Shown in pieces: positions 8,259 to 17,728 of a stretch of DNA of 64,000 nt; position 1 is the stretch's first letter, and every line of letters begins with the position of its first letter. The stretch is from Actinomycetales bacterium. GTDB taxonomy: Bacteria > Actinomycetota > Actinomycetes > Actinomycetales > Dermatophilaceae. The notes below the pieces were generated by a model. It worked only from the letters and a program-made list of their open reading frames with translations, was not told the origin of the DNA and ran no database searches. Location of the stretch: assembly GCA_016715285.1 (NCBI GenBank), contig JADKAO010000003.1, forward strand, positions 1 to 64,000, given 5' to 3'. A program made the position numbers and the translations under genes.

Positions 8259-9561
8259 AAGACGCTGCCTGGATCAGCGGCTGAATGAGCGTACTCGCCT
8301 GCGGCGCAACACAATGCGCAGCAAGGATGGTGCCGCTCGGGGATGCGTGGACGATGAGGAGCCCGTCGGAGTCTTCTAACGCCCACCCGTATGCCGTGTC
8401 GCCCACTCGCTGGACGGCCGTCACGTAATCGACTCCGGCAGAGTCGAGTTGGGCTCTCGTGGGCCCGAAGGATGCGACTTGTGGGGACGTGAAGACCGCG
8501 TGTGGCACTGGCCGGTCGTCGGTCTCCCGCGGCGGCCCGGGAAGTCGCCCCCACGCGACCGCGAGGTTGTGCGCCACGATCCGCGCTTCGTGGTTGGCGA
8601 CGTGCTTGAGCTGATGGGCTGAGCTGATGTCGCCGAGCGCCCACACGCCAGCAGCAGTGGTCCGCAGCTGCGAGTCCACAACCACCCGCCCGTCGTCGTG
8701 GCACGCGAGTCCGCCCGCTGCTGGGTGGAGCCAATCGGTGTTGGGTTGCCGCCCGACCGCGAGCAACACCACCTCGGCCGCCTCGGTCACAGCACCACCG
8801 GGGGTGTCGAGCTCGAGCTGCCAGAGGTCGCCTTCGCCTTCGCCTTCGCGGCGCGCGGCCCGGATCGTCGTGCCCACGTGGAGGGTATGCCGTGCCGCCG
8901 CGGCCCGCGTCACCGCCTCCTGGACCTCGGTCTCCTCTGCGCGCAGCAGGGTTGCGGACCGCTGGACCTGAACTACATCCACGCCAAGCCCGCTGAAGAC
9001 ATGCGCAAACTCGCACGCCACGAAGCCGCCGCCGACGATGATCATCCGCTCGGGCAGGGCATCCAGTCGCATCACTGTGTCTGAGGTGTGCAGCCCGCGC
9101 GACGGGTCGGGCTCGCGCAGGCCGTCCACGGCATACCCCCTCGGTCGGCCCCCGGACGCGACGACGATCCGGTCAGCGGTGATCTCCTCGCCGGTGCCGA
9201 GCGCGAGGCGACGGTCGCCGACGAACCGGGCGCGGGCGGCATACACCGTGACGTCTGGGTCCTCGCGGCGATAGCGCTCGCCGCCGGCCGCGATGGGATC
9301 GATCCGGCCAAAGACCCGGTCGCGGATCGCGGGCCAGTCGACCTCTGGCGCACCGAAACTCACCCCGAGGCGCGCGCTGTCGCGAGCCTCGACCACGCGG
9401 TCGGCCGGCAGCACGAACATCTTGGTCGGGATGCAGCCGACGTTGAGACAGGTGCCGCCGAAGGTGCCCGCCTCGATGATCGCGACGTCGAGTCCGGCCA
9501 GCTCCGGAGTCAGCAGCGAGTTGCCCGAGCCCGAACCGATGATGACCAGGTCGTGATGCAT
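8155..9561 (-). CDS. mtr: Mycothione reductase
   Basis: The 468-residue protein is a class I pyridine nucleotide-disulfide oxidoreductase. It shows the FAD site IIGSGSGNS (residues 7-15), the redox pair Cys38/Cys43 in GGTCLNVGCIPTK, the NAD(P)H site IIVGGGFVACEF, the second FAD motif VWALGDIS and the C-terminal YWIHPALAEVVENALL that carries the catalytic His. This set fits mycothione reductase, which keeps the actinobacterial thiol mycothiol reduced. Dihydrolipoamide dehydrogenase is the nearest alternative but is less likely from the C-terminus. The gene is divergent from the EamA gene, with only about 35 bases between starts. Confidence 0.88.
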   Translation of the reverse strand: MHHDLVIIGSGSGNSLLTPELAGLDVAIIEAGTFGGTCLNVGCIPTKMFVLPADRVVEARDSARLGVSFGAPEVDWPAIRDRVFGRIDPIAAGGERYRREDPDVTVYAARARFVGDRRLALGTGEEITADRIVVASGGRPRGYAVDGLREPDPSRGLHTSDTVMRLDALPERMIIVGGGFVACEFAHVFSGLGVDVVQVQRSATLLRAEETEVQEAVTRAAAARHTLHVGTTIRAARREGEGEGDLWQLELDTPGGAVTEAAEVVLLAVGRQPNTDWLHPAAGGLACHDDGRVVVDSQLRTTAAGVWALGDISSAHQLKHVANHEARIVAHNLAVAWGRLPGPPRETDDRPVPHAVFTSPQVASFGPTRAQLDSAGVDYVTAVQRVGDTAYGWALEDSDGLLIVHASPSGTILAAHCVAPQASTLIQPLIQAASFKQSAVDVARGQYWIHPALAEVVENALLGLPGRP

Positions 9562-9593
9562 GAAGGCGAGGCTAGCCGGGCAGGTGGGAGGGT

Positions 9594-10494
9594 ATGCCGG
9601 TGCGTACCCGCGATGTCGTCCTGGCCGTCCTCGTCACCATGGTGTGGGGGATGAACTTCGTCGTCATCGAGTGGGGCCTGCAGGGAGTGCCGCCGCTGCT
9701 GTTTGTCGCGATGCGGTTCGCGCTCGTTGTCTTCCCGGCAGTCTTTTTTGTGCGGCGACCGGCGGGGCGCTGGTTCGACATCGCACTCGTCGGCTTGCTC
9801 ATGAGCGTGGGACAGTTCGGATTCCTGTATTCGTCTCTCGCAGTAGGCATGCCGCCCGGGCTCGCGTCGCTCGTCTTGCAGATCCAGGCGGCATTCACCG
9901 CTGTCTTTGGGATCCTCATTTTGCGCGAACACCCCACTGCGGCACAGAAGTTCGGCGTGGCGCTCGGCCTGCTCGGCTTGGGCATCATCGCGCTCGGGCG
10001 CGGGGGAGATGTGTCGGCACTCGGTCTCGGCCTCTGTGTCGCGGCGGCGTCGTGCTGGGCCGCGGGCAATATCGCCGCCCGTCGTCTCAAAGGTGTCAAC
10101 GGACTCTCCCTCACGGTGTGGTCGGGTCTCGTCGTCCCGCTGCCACTCCTCGCGCTCTCCCTGGTCGTCGACGGGCCAACAACAGTCGGGTATGCCGTCA
10201 CGCACCTCACGCTCGCGAACTGGGCGTCCACGGCATACACCGCCGGTGCTGGCCTCGCTCTTTGGCTATGGCGTGTGGAACTCACTCCTGTCGCGCCACC
10301 CAGCCGCGAGTGTTGCGCCGTTCTCTCTGCTCGTGCCTCTGGTGGGGATCACGACGGCCTTCCTCGTGCGTGGCGAGCGGCCTACGGTGTGGTCGGTCGT
10401 CGGCGGATTCCTCCTGCTGGGGGGCGTGGCGGTCACGGTTTTTGGCCCGAAACTGACCCGATTTGGCCGCACCGTCGACCCTCTGGCACACTAG
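9594..10494 (+). pseudogene. EamA/DMT family transporter, frameshifted
   Basis: The product is a ten-helix drug/metabolite transporter of the EamA family, beginning RTRDVVLAVLVTMVWGMNF. The frame is intact to about 10244; then one extra G in GCCGGTGCTGG moves the rest into another frame, where the expected last helices read LASLFGYGVWNSLL and ending VFGPKL until the stop at 10492-10494. Removing one G at 10245-10246 restores a normal protein of about 298 residues. The GGGAGGG at 9586-9592 fits a GTG start at 9600 better than the ATG at 9594, which sits inside a GTATGCCG motif. True pseudogene and sequencing error cannot be told apart here. Confidence 0.82.
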
Positions 10495-10791
10495 ACCGGT
10501 TGCCTGACGCGCGGCGTCTTGTGCTGGGTGGAACCAGCGCGGACACCGCCGCCTCTCGGCCGGAAGCAGGAGCCTCGCACGAGCGGGGTTTCGCACCGGC
10601 TCGGACACGGACCGTGGCCCGAGAGAAGCGCAGGTTCCGGTCATTGGCCGGATCAACGACAACCCGACTCGGGCACGAGAGTGCCATGGGCGGGCCGCGG
10701 AGCGGGGCGCGACACGCCCGACCGCGGGGGTCGGTGAACCGAGGTGGCTGGTTGTTGGCAGGTGTTTGGCGAGAGAGAGACGGAACCTTCG
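10495..10791 (+). promoter_or_regulatory. Leader/promoter region of the S10 operon
   Basis: About 300 bases with no credible gene, placed before rpsJ. It holds small hairpins, for example GCTGG/CCAGC around 10523-10538 and GC-rich inverted stretches near 10700-10735. I expect the S10 promoter and possibly an untranslated leader here, but I could not pick a convincing -35/-10 pair. Just upstream of rpsJ is a GAGAGAGAGA purine run at 10771-10780 that can serve as the ribosome binding site. Confidence 0.35.
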
Positions 10792-11100
10792 ATGGCGGGA
10801 CAAAAGATCCGCATCCGCTTGAAGTCCTATGACCACGAAGTCATTGACAGCTCGGCGCGCAAGATCGTCGACACGGTGACGCGTGCGGGTGCAACGGTCG
10901 TCGGCCCAGTGCCGTTGCCGACGGAAAAGAACGTTTTCGTCGTGATCCGGTCACCCCATAAGTACAAGGACTCGCGTGAGCACTTTGAGATGAGGACGCA
11001 CAAGCGACTCATCGACATCATCGACCCGACGCCCAAGGCCGTCGACTCGCTCATGCGACTTGACCTGCCGGCCGACGTCAACATCGAGATCAAGCTCTAA
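10792..11100 (+). CDS. rpsJ: 30S ribosomal protein S10
   Basis: The 102-residue protein begins MAGQKIRIRLKSYDHEVID and has the normal S10 length; it is also known as the antitermination factor NusE. The ATG at 10792 was chosen because upstream codons in frame have no counterpart in the family. Family blocks include GPVPLPTEK and HFEMRTHKRLIDI, ending in LPADVNIEIKL. It opens the S10 operon, and rplC follows after 19 bases. Confidence 0.98.
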   Translation: MAGQKIRIRLKSYDHEVIDSSARKIVDTVTRAGATVVGPVPLPTEKNVFVVIRSPHKYKDSREHFEMRTHKRLIDIIDPTPKAVDSLMRLDLPADVNIEIKL

Positions 11101-11119
11101 GGGCTTAAAGGACATCGCG

Positions 11120-11770
11120 ATGAGTAACGCTACGCGCACACAGAAGGGTCTGCTGGGCACCAAGCTCGGCATGACCCAGGTTTGGGATGCCGACAACCGG
11201 CTCGTCCCCGTGACCGTGATCCAGGCTGGCCCCAACGTGGTCACCCAGGTCCGCGGCGACGCGGATGGGTATGCCGCTGTTCAGCTGGCCTACGGCGAGA
11301 TCGATCCCCGCAAGGTCAACAAGCCCATGAAGGGCCACTTCGAGAAGGCCGGTGTGACCCCGCGTCGCTTCCTCCTCGAGCTGCGCACCGCAGACGCTGC
11401 TGACTACTCCGTCGGTCAGGAGATCACTGCCGAAGCCTTCGAGGCTGGCCAGAAGATCGACGCCACGGGCACGACCAAGGGCAAGGGTTTTGCCGGCGTC
11501 ATGAAGCGTCACGGCTTCCACGGTGTCTCGGCCTCACACGGTGCCCACCGCAACCACCGCAAGCCCGGCTCGATCGGCGCCTGCGCCACCCCGGGTCGCG
11601 TCTTCCGGGGCCAGCGCATGGCCGGCCGCATGGGCGGCGTTCGCCAGACCACCCAGAACCTCATCATCCACGCTGTGGACGCCGAGCGGGGCCTGCTGCT
11701 TGTCAAGGGTGCCGTTCCTGGCGCTCGCGGCAGCGTCGTCCTGATCCGCACCGCGGCGAAGGGGGCCTGA
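11120..11770 (+). CDS. rplC: 50S ribosomal protein L3
   Basis: The 216-residue protein starts MSNATRTQKGLLGTKLGMTQ, with an AAGGA Shine-Dalgarno at 11107-11112. L3 binds near the 3' end of 23S rRNA and its central loop reaches the peptidyl transferase centre. Visible signature: KGKGFAGVMKRHGFHG, HGAHRNHRKPGSIGAC, GRVFRGQRMAGRMGG. The conserved Gln of GQRMAGRMG, a methylation site in some bacteria, is present. Start and order fit the S10 operon. Confidence 0.98.
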   Translation: MSNATRTQKGLLGTKLGMTQVWDADNRLVPVTVIQAGPNVVTQVRGDADGYAAVQLAYGEIDPRKVNKPMKGHFEKAGVTPRRFLLELRTADAADYSVGQEITAEAFEAGQKIDATGTTKGKGFAGVMKRHGFHGVSASHGAHRNHRKPGSIGACATPGRVFRGQRMAGRMGGVRQTTQNLIIHAVDAERGLLLVKGAVPGARGSVVLIRTAAKGA

Positions 11771-11775
11771 TCCCG

Positions 11776-12420
11776 ATGGCTAAGACAAGCAAGGTTGACC
11801 TCCCGGCCAACATCTTCGACGTCCAGGTCAACGTGCCGTTGATCCACCAGGTCGTCGCCGCTCAGCTCGCCGCTGCCCGCCAGGGCACGCACGCGACCAA
11901 GACGCGCGCGATGGTCTCCGGTGGTGGCCGCAAGCCGTACCGCCAGAAGGGCACCGGCCGCGCCCGTCAGGGCTCGACCCGTGCGCCGCAGTTCGCCGGT
12001 GGTGGCATCGTCCACGGCCCGCAGCCGCGCGACTACTCGCAGCGGACCCCCAAGAAGATGAAGGCCGCCGCCCTGCGCGGTGCCCTCTCTGACCGGGCTC
12101 GCAACGGCCGCGTCCACGTCCTCGACAGCCTCGTCCCCGGCGACTCGCCGTCGACGTCTGCTGCCGCTAAGGCGCTCTCGGGCCTGAGCTCACGCGCCAA
12201 GATGCTCGTCGTGTTGGACCGCTCAGACATCGTGAGCTTCAAGAGCGTCCGCAACCTCGGCTCGGTCCACGTGCTGATGGCCGACCAGCTCAACACCTAC
12301 GACGTGCTGTGCGCCGACGACGTGGTGTTCACCAAGAGCGCCTTTGACGCGGTCGTCACCCGTCTGGGCGACGGACCCGAATCAGCCACGGCCGTTGCGA
12401 CCGAGGAGGACGCCAAGTGA
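11776..12420 (+). CDS. rplD: 50S ribosomal protein L4
   Basis: The 214-residue protein is L4, which binds 23S rRNA early in assembly and lines the exit tunnel with L22. The tunnel loop shows as GGGRKPYRQKGTGRARQGS. In several bacteria L4 represses its own operon; nothing in this sequence shows that directly. It starts 5 bases after rplC and its end overlaps the rplW start by 4 bases, so coupling is likely. Confidence 0.97.
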   Translation: MAKTSKVDLPANIFDVQVNVPLIHQVVAAQLAAARQGTHATKTRAMVSGGGRKPYRQKGTGRARQGSTRAPQFAGGGIVHGPQPRDYSQRTPKKMKAAALRGALSDRARNGRVHVLDSLVPGDSPSTSAAAKALSGLSSRAKMLVVLDRSDIVSFKSVRNLGSVHVLMADQLNTYDVLCADDVVFTKSAFDAVVTRLGDGPESATAVATEEDAK

Positions 12421-12719
12421 GCAACATCCACGGCAAGGACCCGCGCGACATCCTGATCGCCCCGGTCGTTTCCGAGAAGTCCTACGGCCTGCTCGACGAG
12501 GGCAAGTACACCTTCGTCGTGGACCCGCGTGCCAACAAGACCGAGATCAAGATCGCCGTCGAGCAGGTTTTCGGCGTCAAGGTCGACAAGGTCCACACGC
12601 TCAACCGTCAGGGCAAGGCGCGTCGCACCCGCTTCGGGCTCGGCAAGCGCAAGGACACCAAGCGCGCGATCGTCTCCCTCCGCGAGGGTTCGATCGACAT
12701 CTTCGGCAGCGTCTCCTGA
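12417..12719 (+). CDS. rplW: 50S ribosomal protein L23
   Basis: The 100-residue protein begins MSNIHGKDPRDILIAPVVSEKS, typical of L23, which sits at the tunnel exit and forms the docking site for trigger factor and SRP. The GTG start overlaps the rplD stop (GTGA). The conserved stretch YTFVVDPRANKTEIKIAVE is intact. Confidence 0.97.
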   Translation: MSNIHGKDPRDILIAPVVSEKSYGLLDEGKYTFVVDPRANKTEIKIAVEQVFGVKVDKVHTLNRQGKARRTRFGLGKRKDTKRAIVSLREGSIDIFGSVS

Positions 12720-12748
12720 CGCCGCGGTAGGGACCAAGAGGAACACAC

Positions 12749-13585
12749 ATGGGTATCCGTAAGTTCAAGCCGACCACGCCGGGCCGTCGCGGCTCGTCCG
12801 TGGCGGACTTCGTCGAGGTGACGAGGTCGACGCCGGAGAAGTCACTCGTCCGCCCGATCTCCAAGACCGGTGGCCGCAATAACGCGGGCCGGATCACCAC
12901 CCGTCACATCGGTGGTGGCCACAAGCGCGCTTACCGCGTCATCGACTTCCGTCGTCATGACAAGGACGGCGTGCAGGCGACGGTCGCGCACATCGAGTAC
13001 GACCCGAACCGCACCGCCCGGATCGCGCTGCTGCACTACGCCGATGGCGAGAAGCGCTACATCCTGGCCCCCAACAAGCTCAAGCAGGGCGACGTCGTCG
13101 AAAACGGCGCCTCCGCAGACATCAAGCCTGGCAACAGCCTGCCGCTGCGCAACATCCCGACCGGTACGGTCATCCACGCCATCGAGCTTCGGCCCGGCGG
13201 CGGGGCCAAGATCGCCCGTTCGGCTGGTTCGCGCGTGCAGCTCGTCGCCAAGGATGGTCCCTACGCCCAGTTGCGTATGCCGTCCGGCGAAATCCGCAAC
13301 GTCGACGTCCGCTGCCGCGCGACGATCGGTGAGGTCGGCAACGCCGAGCAGAGCAATATCAACTGGGGCAAGGCCGGCCGCATGCGCTGGAAGGGCAAGC
13401 GCCCGACCGTCCGTGGTGTCGCCATGAACCCGATCGACCACCCCCATGGTGGTGGTGAGGGCAAGACCTCCGGTGGTCGCCACCCGGTCTCGCCCTGGGG
13501 CCAGCAAGAGGGCCGCACCCGCAAGTCCCACAAGGAAAGCGACAAGCTCATTGTGCGTCGCCGTCGCACTGGCAAGAAGCGTTGA
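12749..13585 (+). CDS. rplB: 50S ribosomal protein L2
   Basis: The 278-residue protein is L2, a universally conserved protein needed for subunit joining and peptidyl transfer. It begins MGIRKFKPTTPGRRGSSV and carries the C-terminal signature NPIDHPHGGGEGKTSGGR with the conserved His in HPHGGGEG. An AAGAGGA lies upstream of the ATG. It is followed by rpsS after 18 bases. Confidence 0.98.
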   Translation: MGIRKFKPTTPGRRGSSVADFVEVTRSTPEKSLVRPISKTGGRNNAGRITTRHIGGGHKRAYRVIDFRRHDKDGVQATVAHIEYDPNRTARIALLHYADGEKRYILAPNKLKQGDVVENGASADIKPGNSLPLRNIPTGTVIHAIELRPGGGAKIARSAGSRVQLVAKDGPYAQLRMPSGEIRNVDVRCRATIGEVGNAEQSNINWGKAGRMRWKGKRPTVRGVAMNPIDHPHGGGEGKTSGGRHPVSPWGQQEGRTRKSHKESDKLIVRRRRTGKKR

Positions 13586-13603
13586 TCAAGGAGCCGTTGA
13601 CAG

Positions 13604-13885
13604 ATGCCTCGTAGCCTCAAGAAGGGTCCCTTCATCGACGACCACCTTCAGAAGAAGGTGGATGCGCAGAACGATGCTGGCACCAAGAACGTCATTAAGA
13701 CCTGGTCTCGCCGGTCGGTTATCAGTCCGGACATGCTCGGTCACACACTCGCCGTGCACGACGGCCGCAAGCACGTCCCGGTCTTCGTGACCGAGTCGAT
13801 GGTCGGCCACAAGCTTGGCGAGTTCGCCCCGACGCGGACCTTCAAGGGTCACGTCAAGGACGACAAGAAGGGTCGTCGTCGCTGA
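13604..13885 (+). CDS. rpsS: 30S ribosomal protein S19
   Basis: The 93-residue protein begins MPRSLKKGPFIDDHL and contains GRKHVPVFVTESMVGHKLGE, the standard S19 signature. It binds 16S rRNA in the head with S13. Its stop overlaps the rplV start (TGATG). Confidence 0.98.
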   Translation: MPRSLKKGPFIDDHLQKKVDAQNDAGTKNVIKTWSRRSVISPDMLGHTLAVHDGRKHVPVFVTESMVGHKLGEFAPTRTFKGHVKDDKKGRRR

Positions 13886-14307
13886 TGGCCGCCAAGAAGG
13901 AAGCAGAAGTGGAAGCACCTGTGCTTGAAGCCCAGGCTGTCGCCCGCCACGTGCGGGTGACGCCGATGAAGGCCCGTCGTGTCATCGACCTCATCCGTGG
14001 CAAGGCCGCAACTGACGCCGTGTCCGTGCTGATGTTCGCGCCTCAGGCCGCGTCGGAGCCGGTGCGCAAGGTGCTGCAGAGCGCCATGGCCAACGCCCGC
14101 GTCAAGGCCGACCAGGCGTCGACCGCGTTCGACGAGCGCGCGCTCGTCGTGTCCGCGGCATACGTCGACGAAGGCCCGACGATGAAGCGGTTCCGGCCGC
14201 GCGCCCAGGGCCGCGCGTCCCGCATCAACAAGCGCACGAGCCACATCACAGTCGTTGTGTCGCAGCCCGAGATTGCTGCCGCACGGAGCCGGAAGGGAAC
14301 CCGCTGA
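13885..14307 (+). CDS. rplV: 50S ribosomal protein L22
   Basis: The 140-residue protein is L22, whose beta-hairpin lines the exit tunnel near the macrolide site. ARHVRVTPMKARRVIDLIRG and the hairpin region YVDEGPTMKRFRPRAQGRAS are visible; the hairpin shows no insertion or deletion. A lysine/glutamate-rich N-terminal extension of about 18 residues precedes the core. Start and stop overlap the neighbours. Confidence 0.98.
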   Translation: MAAKKEAEVEAPVLEAQAVARHVRVTPMKARRVIDLIRGKAATDAVSVLMFAPQAASEPVRKVLQSAMANARVKADQASTAFDERALVVSAAYVDEGPTMKRFRPRAQGRASRINKRTSHITVVVSQPEIAAARSRKGTR

Positions 14308-15158
14308 TGGGTCAGAAGGTCAACCCGAACGGCTTCCGCCTGGGGATCACCACTGAGCACAAGAGCCGCTGGTTCGCGGACTCGACCAAGTCGGGTCAGC
14401 GCTACCGCGACTACGTCAAGGAAGACGTCGAGATTCGTCGTCTCATGGACAAGGGCATGGAGCGTGCCGGCATCTCCCGCGTGGAGATCGAGCGCACCCG
14501 TGACCGCGTCCGCGTCGACATCCACACCGCGCGTCCGGGCATCGTCATCGGTCGCCGTGGTGCCGAGGCCGACCGCATCCGCGGCGAGCTCGAGAAGCTC
14601 ACGGGCAAGCAGGTGCAGCTGAACATCCTCGAGGTCAAGAACCCCGAGATCGACGCGCAGCTGGTCGCCCAGGGCATCGCCGAGCAGCTCTCGGCCCGTG
14701 TCTCCTTCCGTCGCGCGATGCGCAAGGGCATGCAGTCCGCCCTGCGCGCCGGCGCCAAGGGCATCCGGGTCCAGTGCTCCGGCCGTCTGGCTGGCGCCGA
14801 AATGAGCCGCTCGGAGTTCTACCGCGAGGGTCGCGTCCCGCTGCACACGCTGCGCGCCAACATCGACTTCGGCTTCTACGAGGCCAAGACGACGTTCGGG
14901 CGGATCGGCGTCAAGGTGTGGATCTACAAGGGCGACCTCACTGCCCGCGAGCTGGCTCAGCAGCAGGCTGCCGCACCGCGCGCCCCCCGTGGCCCGCGTC
15001 GTGACGGCGCCGACCGCCCGAGCCGTCCCACCCGTGGTGGCCGCAGCGACCGTATGCCGTCCACTGACGCCCCCGAGGCGTCCGAGTCGACCGGCGCGAC
15101 CGAAGCAGCAGGAGCTCCTGTGCTCGCCGCAGCCGGCACCGAGAATGAGCAGGCCTGA
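14307..15158 (+). CDS. rpsC: 30S ribosomal protein S3
   Basis: The 283-residue protein has the S3 core plus a long alanine/proline-rich C-terminal tail, as in other actinobacteria. It begins MGQKVNPNGFRLGI. The KH domain shows as GIVIGRRGAEADRIRGEL and the C-terminal domain as GRLAGAEMSRSEFYREGRVP. S3 lies at the mRNA entry channel. The tail after about residue 215 is low complexity. Confidence 0.98.
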   Translation: MGQKVNPNGFRLGITTEHKSRWFADSTKSGQRYRDYVKEDVEIRRLMDKGMERAGISRVEIERTRDRVRVDIHTARPGIVIGRRGAEADRIRGELEKLTGKQVQLNILEVKNPEIDAQLVAQGIAEQLSARVSFRRAMRKGMQSALRAGAKGIRVQCSGRLAGAEMSRSEFYREGRVPLHTLRANIDFGFYEAKTTFGRIGVKVWIYKGDLTARELAQQQAAAPRAPRGPRRDGADRPSRPTRGGRSDRMPSTDAPEASESTGATEAAGAPVLAAAGTENEQA

Positions 15159-15160
15159 CC

Positions 15161-15579
<419 letters not shown>

Positions 15580-15580
<1 letters not shown>

Positions 15581-15879
15581 TGGCTGTGGGTACCAAGGAC
15601 TTGGCTCCCGACAACCTGCGTGGGTTCGATGACGAGCGTCTCGTCGACGAGCTGCGCAAGGCCAAGGAGGAGCTGTTCAACCTGCGGTTCCAGTCCGCCA
15701 CCGGCCAGCTGGACAGCCACGGCCGACTCCGCGCGGTGAAGCGGGACATCGCCCGCATCTACACCGAGATGCGCGAGCGCGAACTCGGCATTTCGGCGCC
15801 GCCGGCCCCCAAGGCCGAGCCGGTCGACCCCAAGGCTGACAAGAAGGCCGCTAAGGCCGAGAAGAAGGCGAAGGCATGA
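15580..15879 (+). CDS. rpmC: 50S ribosomal protein L29
   Basis: The 99-residue protein contains the L29 core (LVDELRKAKEELFNLRFQ and RLRAVKRDIARIYTEMRER) followed by a 25-residue lysine/alanine tail, longer than the usual 65-75 residues. L29 lies beside L23 at the tunnel exit. It overlaps rpsQ by four bases (ATGA). Confidence 0.96.
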
Positions 15880-16202
15880 GCGAGCACGACATGCAAGACG
15901 CGCCCGTCCACGCAGATGGGCAGCCGGTGCACGACGCACCAGTGGCGTCGGACCGCAAGGACCGCAAGACCAAGCAGGGCTACGTCGTCAGCGACAAGAT
16001 GGACAAGACCGTCGTCGTTGAGGTCGAAGAGCGGGTCAAGCACCCCCGCTACAGCAAGGTCATGCGTCGCAGCAGCAAGGTGAAGGCTCACGACGAGGCC
16101 AACTCTGCTGGTGTCGGCGACCGCGTCCTCATCATGGAGACCCGTCCGCTGTCGGCCACGAAGCGCTGGCGCATCGTGGAGATTCTGGAGAAGGCAAAGT
16201 GA
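15876..16202 (+). CDS. rpsQ: 30S ribosomal protein S17
   Basis: The 108-residue protein has the S17 core from about residue 30 (KQGYVVSDKMDKTVVVEVE, HPRYSKVMRRSSKVKAHDE). The first 30 residues (MSEHDMQDAPVHADGQPV...) are an acidic, low-complexity extension not present in the 85-residue E. coli protein. S17 is a primary 16S rRNA binding protein. Confidence 0.96.
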   Translation: MSEHDMQDAPVHADGQPVHDAPVASDRKDRKTKQGYVVSDKMDKTVVVEVEERVKHPRYSKVMRRSSKVKAHDEANSAGVGDRVLIMETRPLSATKRWRIVEILEKAK

Positions 16203-16567
16203 TCCAGCAGGAGAGCAGGCTCCGCGTCGCGGACAACACGGGGGCCAAGGAGCTGCTGTGCATCCGGGTCCTCGGTGGCTCCGGCCGCCGGTATGCCGGT
16301 ATCGGTGACACGATCGTCGCGGCCGTCAAGGACGCGATCCCTGGTGGCAACGTCAAGAAGGGCGATGTCGTCAAGGCCGTCATCGTCCGCACGGTGAAGG
16401 AGCGTCGTCGTCCAGACGGTTCCTACATCAAGTTCGACGAGAACGCTGCCGTCATCCTCAAGAATGATGGCGACCCGCGTGGGACCCGTATCTTCGGCCC
16501 GGTTGGGCGCGAGCTTCGTGACAAGAAGTTCATGAAGATCATCTCCCTCGCTCCGGAGGTGCTCTGA
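16199..16567 (+). CDS. rplN: 50S ribosomal protein L14
   Basis: The 122-residue protein begins MIQQESRLRVADNTGAKELL, the universal L14 start. The GTG start overlaps the rpsQ stop. L14 lies at the subunit interface. Ends with DKKFMKIISLAPEVL as expected. Confidence 0.98.
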   Translation: MIQQESRLRVADNTGAKELLCIRVLGGSGRRYAGIGDTIVAAVKDAIPGGNVKKGDVVKAVIVRTVKERRRPDGSYIKFDENAAVILKNDGDPRGTRIFGPVGRELRDKKFMKIISLAPEVL

Positions 16568-16570
16568 CTT

Positions 16571-16948
16571 ATGGCCACCGCGAAGGCAAAGATGAAGATC
16601 AAGAAGGGTGACCTCGTCCAGGTCATCTCCGGCCGCAGCCAGAAGAACGGCGGCGACCGGGGCAAGCAGGGCAAGGTCATTGCCGTCTACCCCGAGACGC
16701 AGCGCGTCCTCGTGGAAGGCATCAACCGGGTCACCAAGCACGTCAAGGCCGGCGCCACCACTCGTGGCACCCGCACTGGCGGCCTGATCCACGCTGAGGC
16801 CCCCCTCCACGTGAGCAATGTTGCTGTCGTCGACCCCGACAAGAACGTCCCGACCCGCATCAAGACGCGCGTCGAGATGGTCGAGCGCGATGGTCGGACC
16901 AAGGCGAGCCGCGTCCGCGTGGCCGTCCGCTCCGGCAAGGACCTGTGA
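16571..16948 (+). CDS. rplX: 50S ribosomal protein L24
   Basis: The 125-residue protein has a KOW motif at the N-terminus (KIKKGDLVQVISGR, GKQGKVIAVYPE) and the L24 stretch GINRVTKHVKAG. L24 starts 50S assembly. It begins MATAKAKMKIKKGD; starting at Met8 would give a shorter variant. Confidence 0.97.
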   Translation: MATAKAKMKIKKGDLVQVISGRSQKNGGDRGKQGKVIAVYPETQRVLVEGINRVTKHVKAGATTRGTRTGGLIHAEAPLHVSNVAVVDPDKNVPTRIKTRVEMVERDGRTKASRVRVAVRSGKDL

Positions 16949-16955
16949 GGCAGCC

Positions 16956-17531
16956 ATGGCTGAGACCGCTGAAATGACCGTCAAGACCCCGCCCCGCCTC
17001 AAGGCGCGTTACCGCGAGGAGATCAAGCCTGCGCTGCAGGAGCAGTTCTCCTTCGGCAACGTCATGCAGGTGCCGGGTGTCGTCAAGGTTGTCGTCAACA
17101 TGGGTGTCGGTGACGCCGCCCGCGACAGCAAGCTCATCGAAGGTGCCGTCAAGGACCTCACCGCGATCACGGGTCAGAAGCCCGTGGTCACCAAGGCCCG
17201 CAAGTCGATCGCCCAGTTCAAACTGCGTGAGGGTATGCCGATTGGTGCCCACACGACCCTCCGTGGCGACCGCATGTGGGAGTTCCTCGACCGGCTCGTC
17301 ACCGTTGCGCTCCCGCGTATCCGTGACTTCCGTGGGTTGTCGCCCAAGCAGTTCGACGGCCGCGGCAACTACACCTTCGGTCTGACCGAGCAGTCGATGT
17401 TCCACGAGATTGACCAGGACCGCGTCGACCGCGTGCGTGGCATGGACATCACCGTCGTCACGACTGCAAAAAACGATGACGAAGGCCGCGCATTGCTCAA
17501 GGCCCTCGGCTTCCCCTTCAAGGAAAACTGA
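16956..17531 (+). CDS. rplE: 50S ribosomal protein L5
   Basis: The 191-residue protein contains the L5 signatures VVNMGVGDAARDSKLI, TGQKPVVTKARKSIAQFKLR and FDGRGNYTFGLTEQ. L5 binds 5S rRNA. The ATG at 16956 lies 8 bases after rplX; in-frame codons further upstream overlap rplX and have no L5 counterpart. Confidence 0.98.
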   Translation: MAETAEMTVKTPPRLKARYREEIKPALQEQFSFGNVMQVPGVVKVVVNMGVGDAARDSKLIEGAVKDLTAITGQKPVVTKARKSIAQFKLREGMPIGAHTTLRGDRMWEFLDRLVTVALPRIRDFRGLSPKQFDGRGNYTFGLTEQSMFHEIDQDRVDRVRGMDITVVTTAKNDDEGRALLKALGFPFKEN

Positions 17532-17542
17532 GAGGACCAGCC

Positions 17543-17728
17543 ATGGCTAAGACCGCTCTCGTCAACAAAGCCAACGCCAAGCCCAAGTTCAAGGTGCGTG
17601 GCTACACCCGCTGCCAGAAGTGCGGACGCCCGCACTCGGTCTACCGCAAGTTCGGCCTCTGCCGGATCTGCTTGCGCGAGATGGCCCACGCGGGCGAGCT
17701 TCCCGGCGTGACCAAGAGCTCCTGGTAA
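17543..17728 (+). CDS. rpsN: 30S ribosomal protein S14 type Z
   Basis: This 61-residue protein is the short zinc form of S14. The four zinc ligands are in CQKCGRPHSVYRKFGLCRIC. Many actinobacteria also carry a zinc-independent paralog controlled by Zur; none is visible in this window. It follows rplE by 11 bases. Confidence 0.98.
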   Translation: MAKTALVNKANAKPKFKVRGYTRCQKCGRPHSVYRKFGLCRICLREMAHAGELPGVTKSSW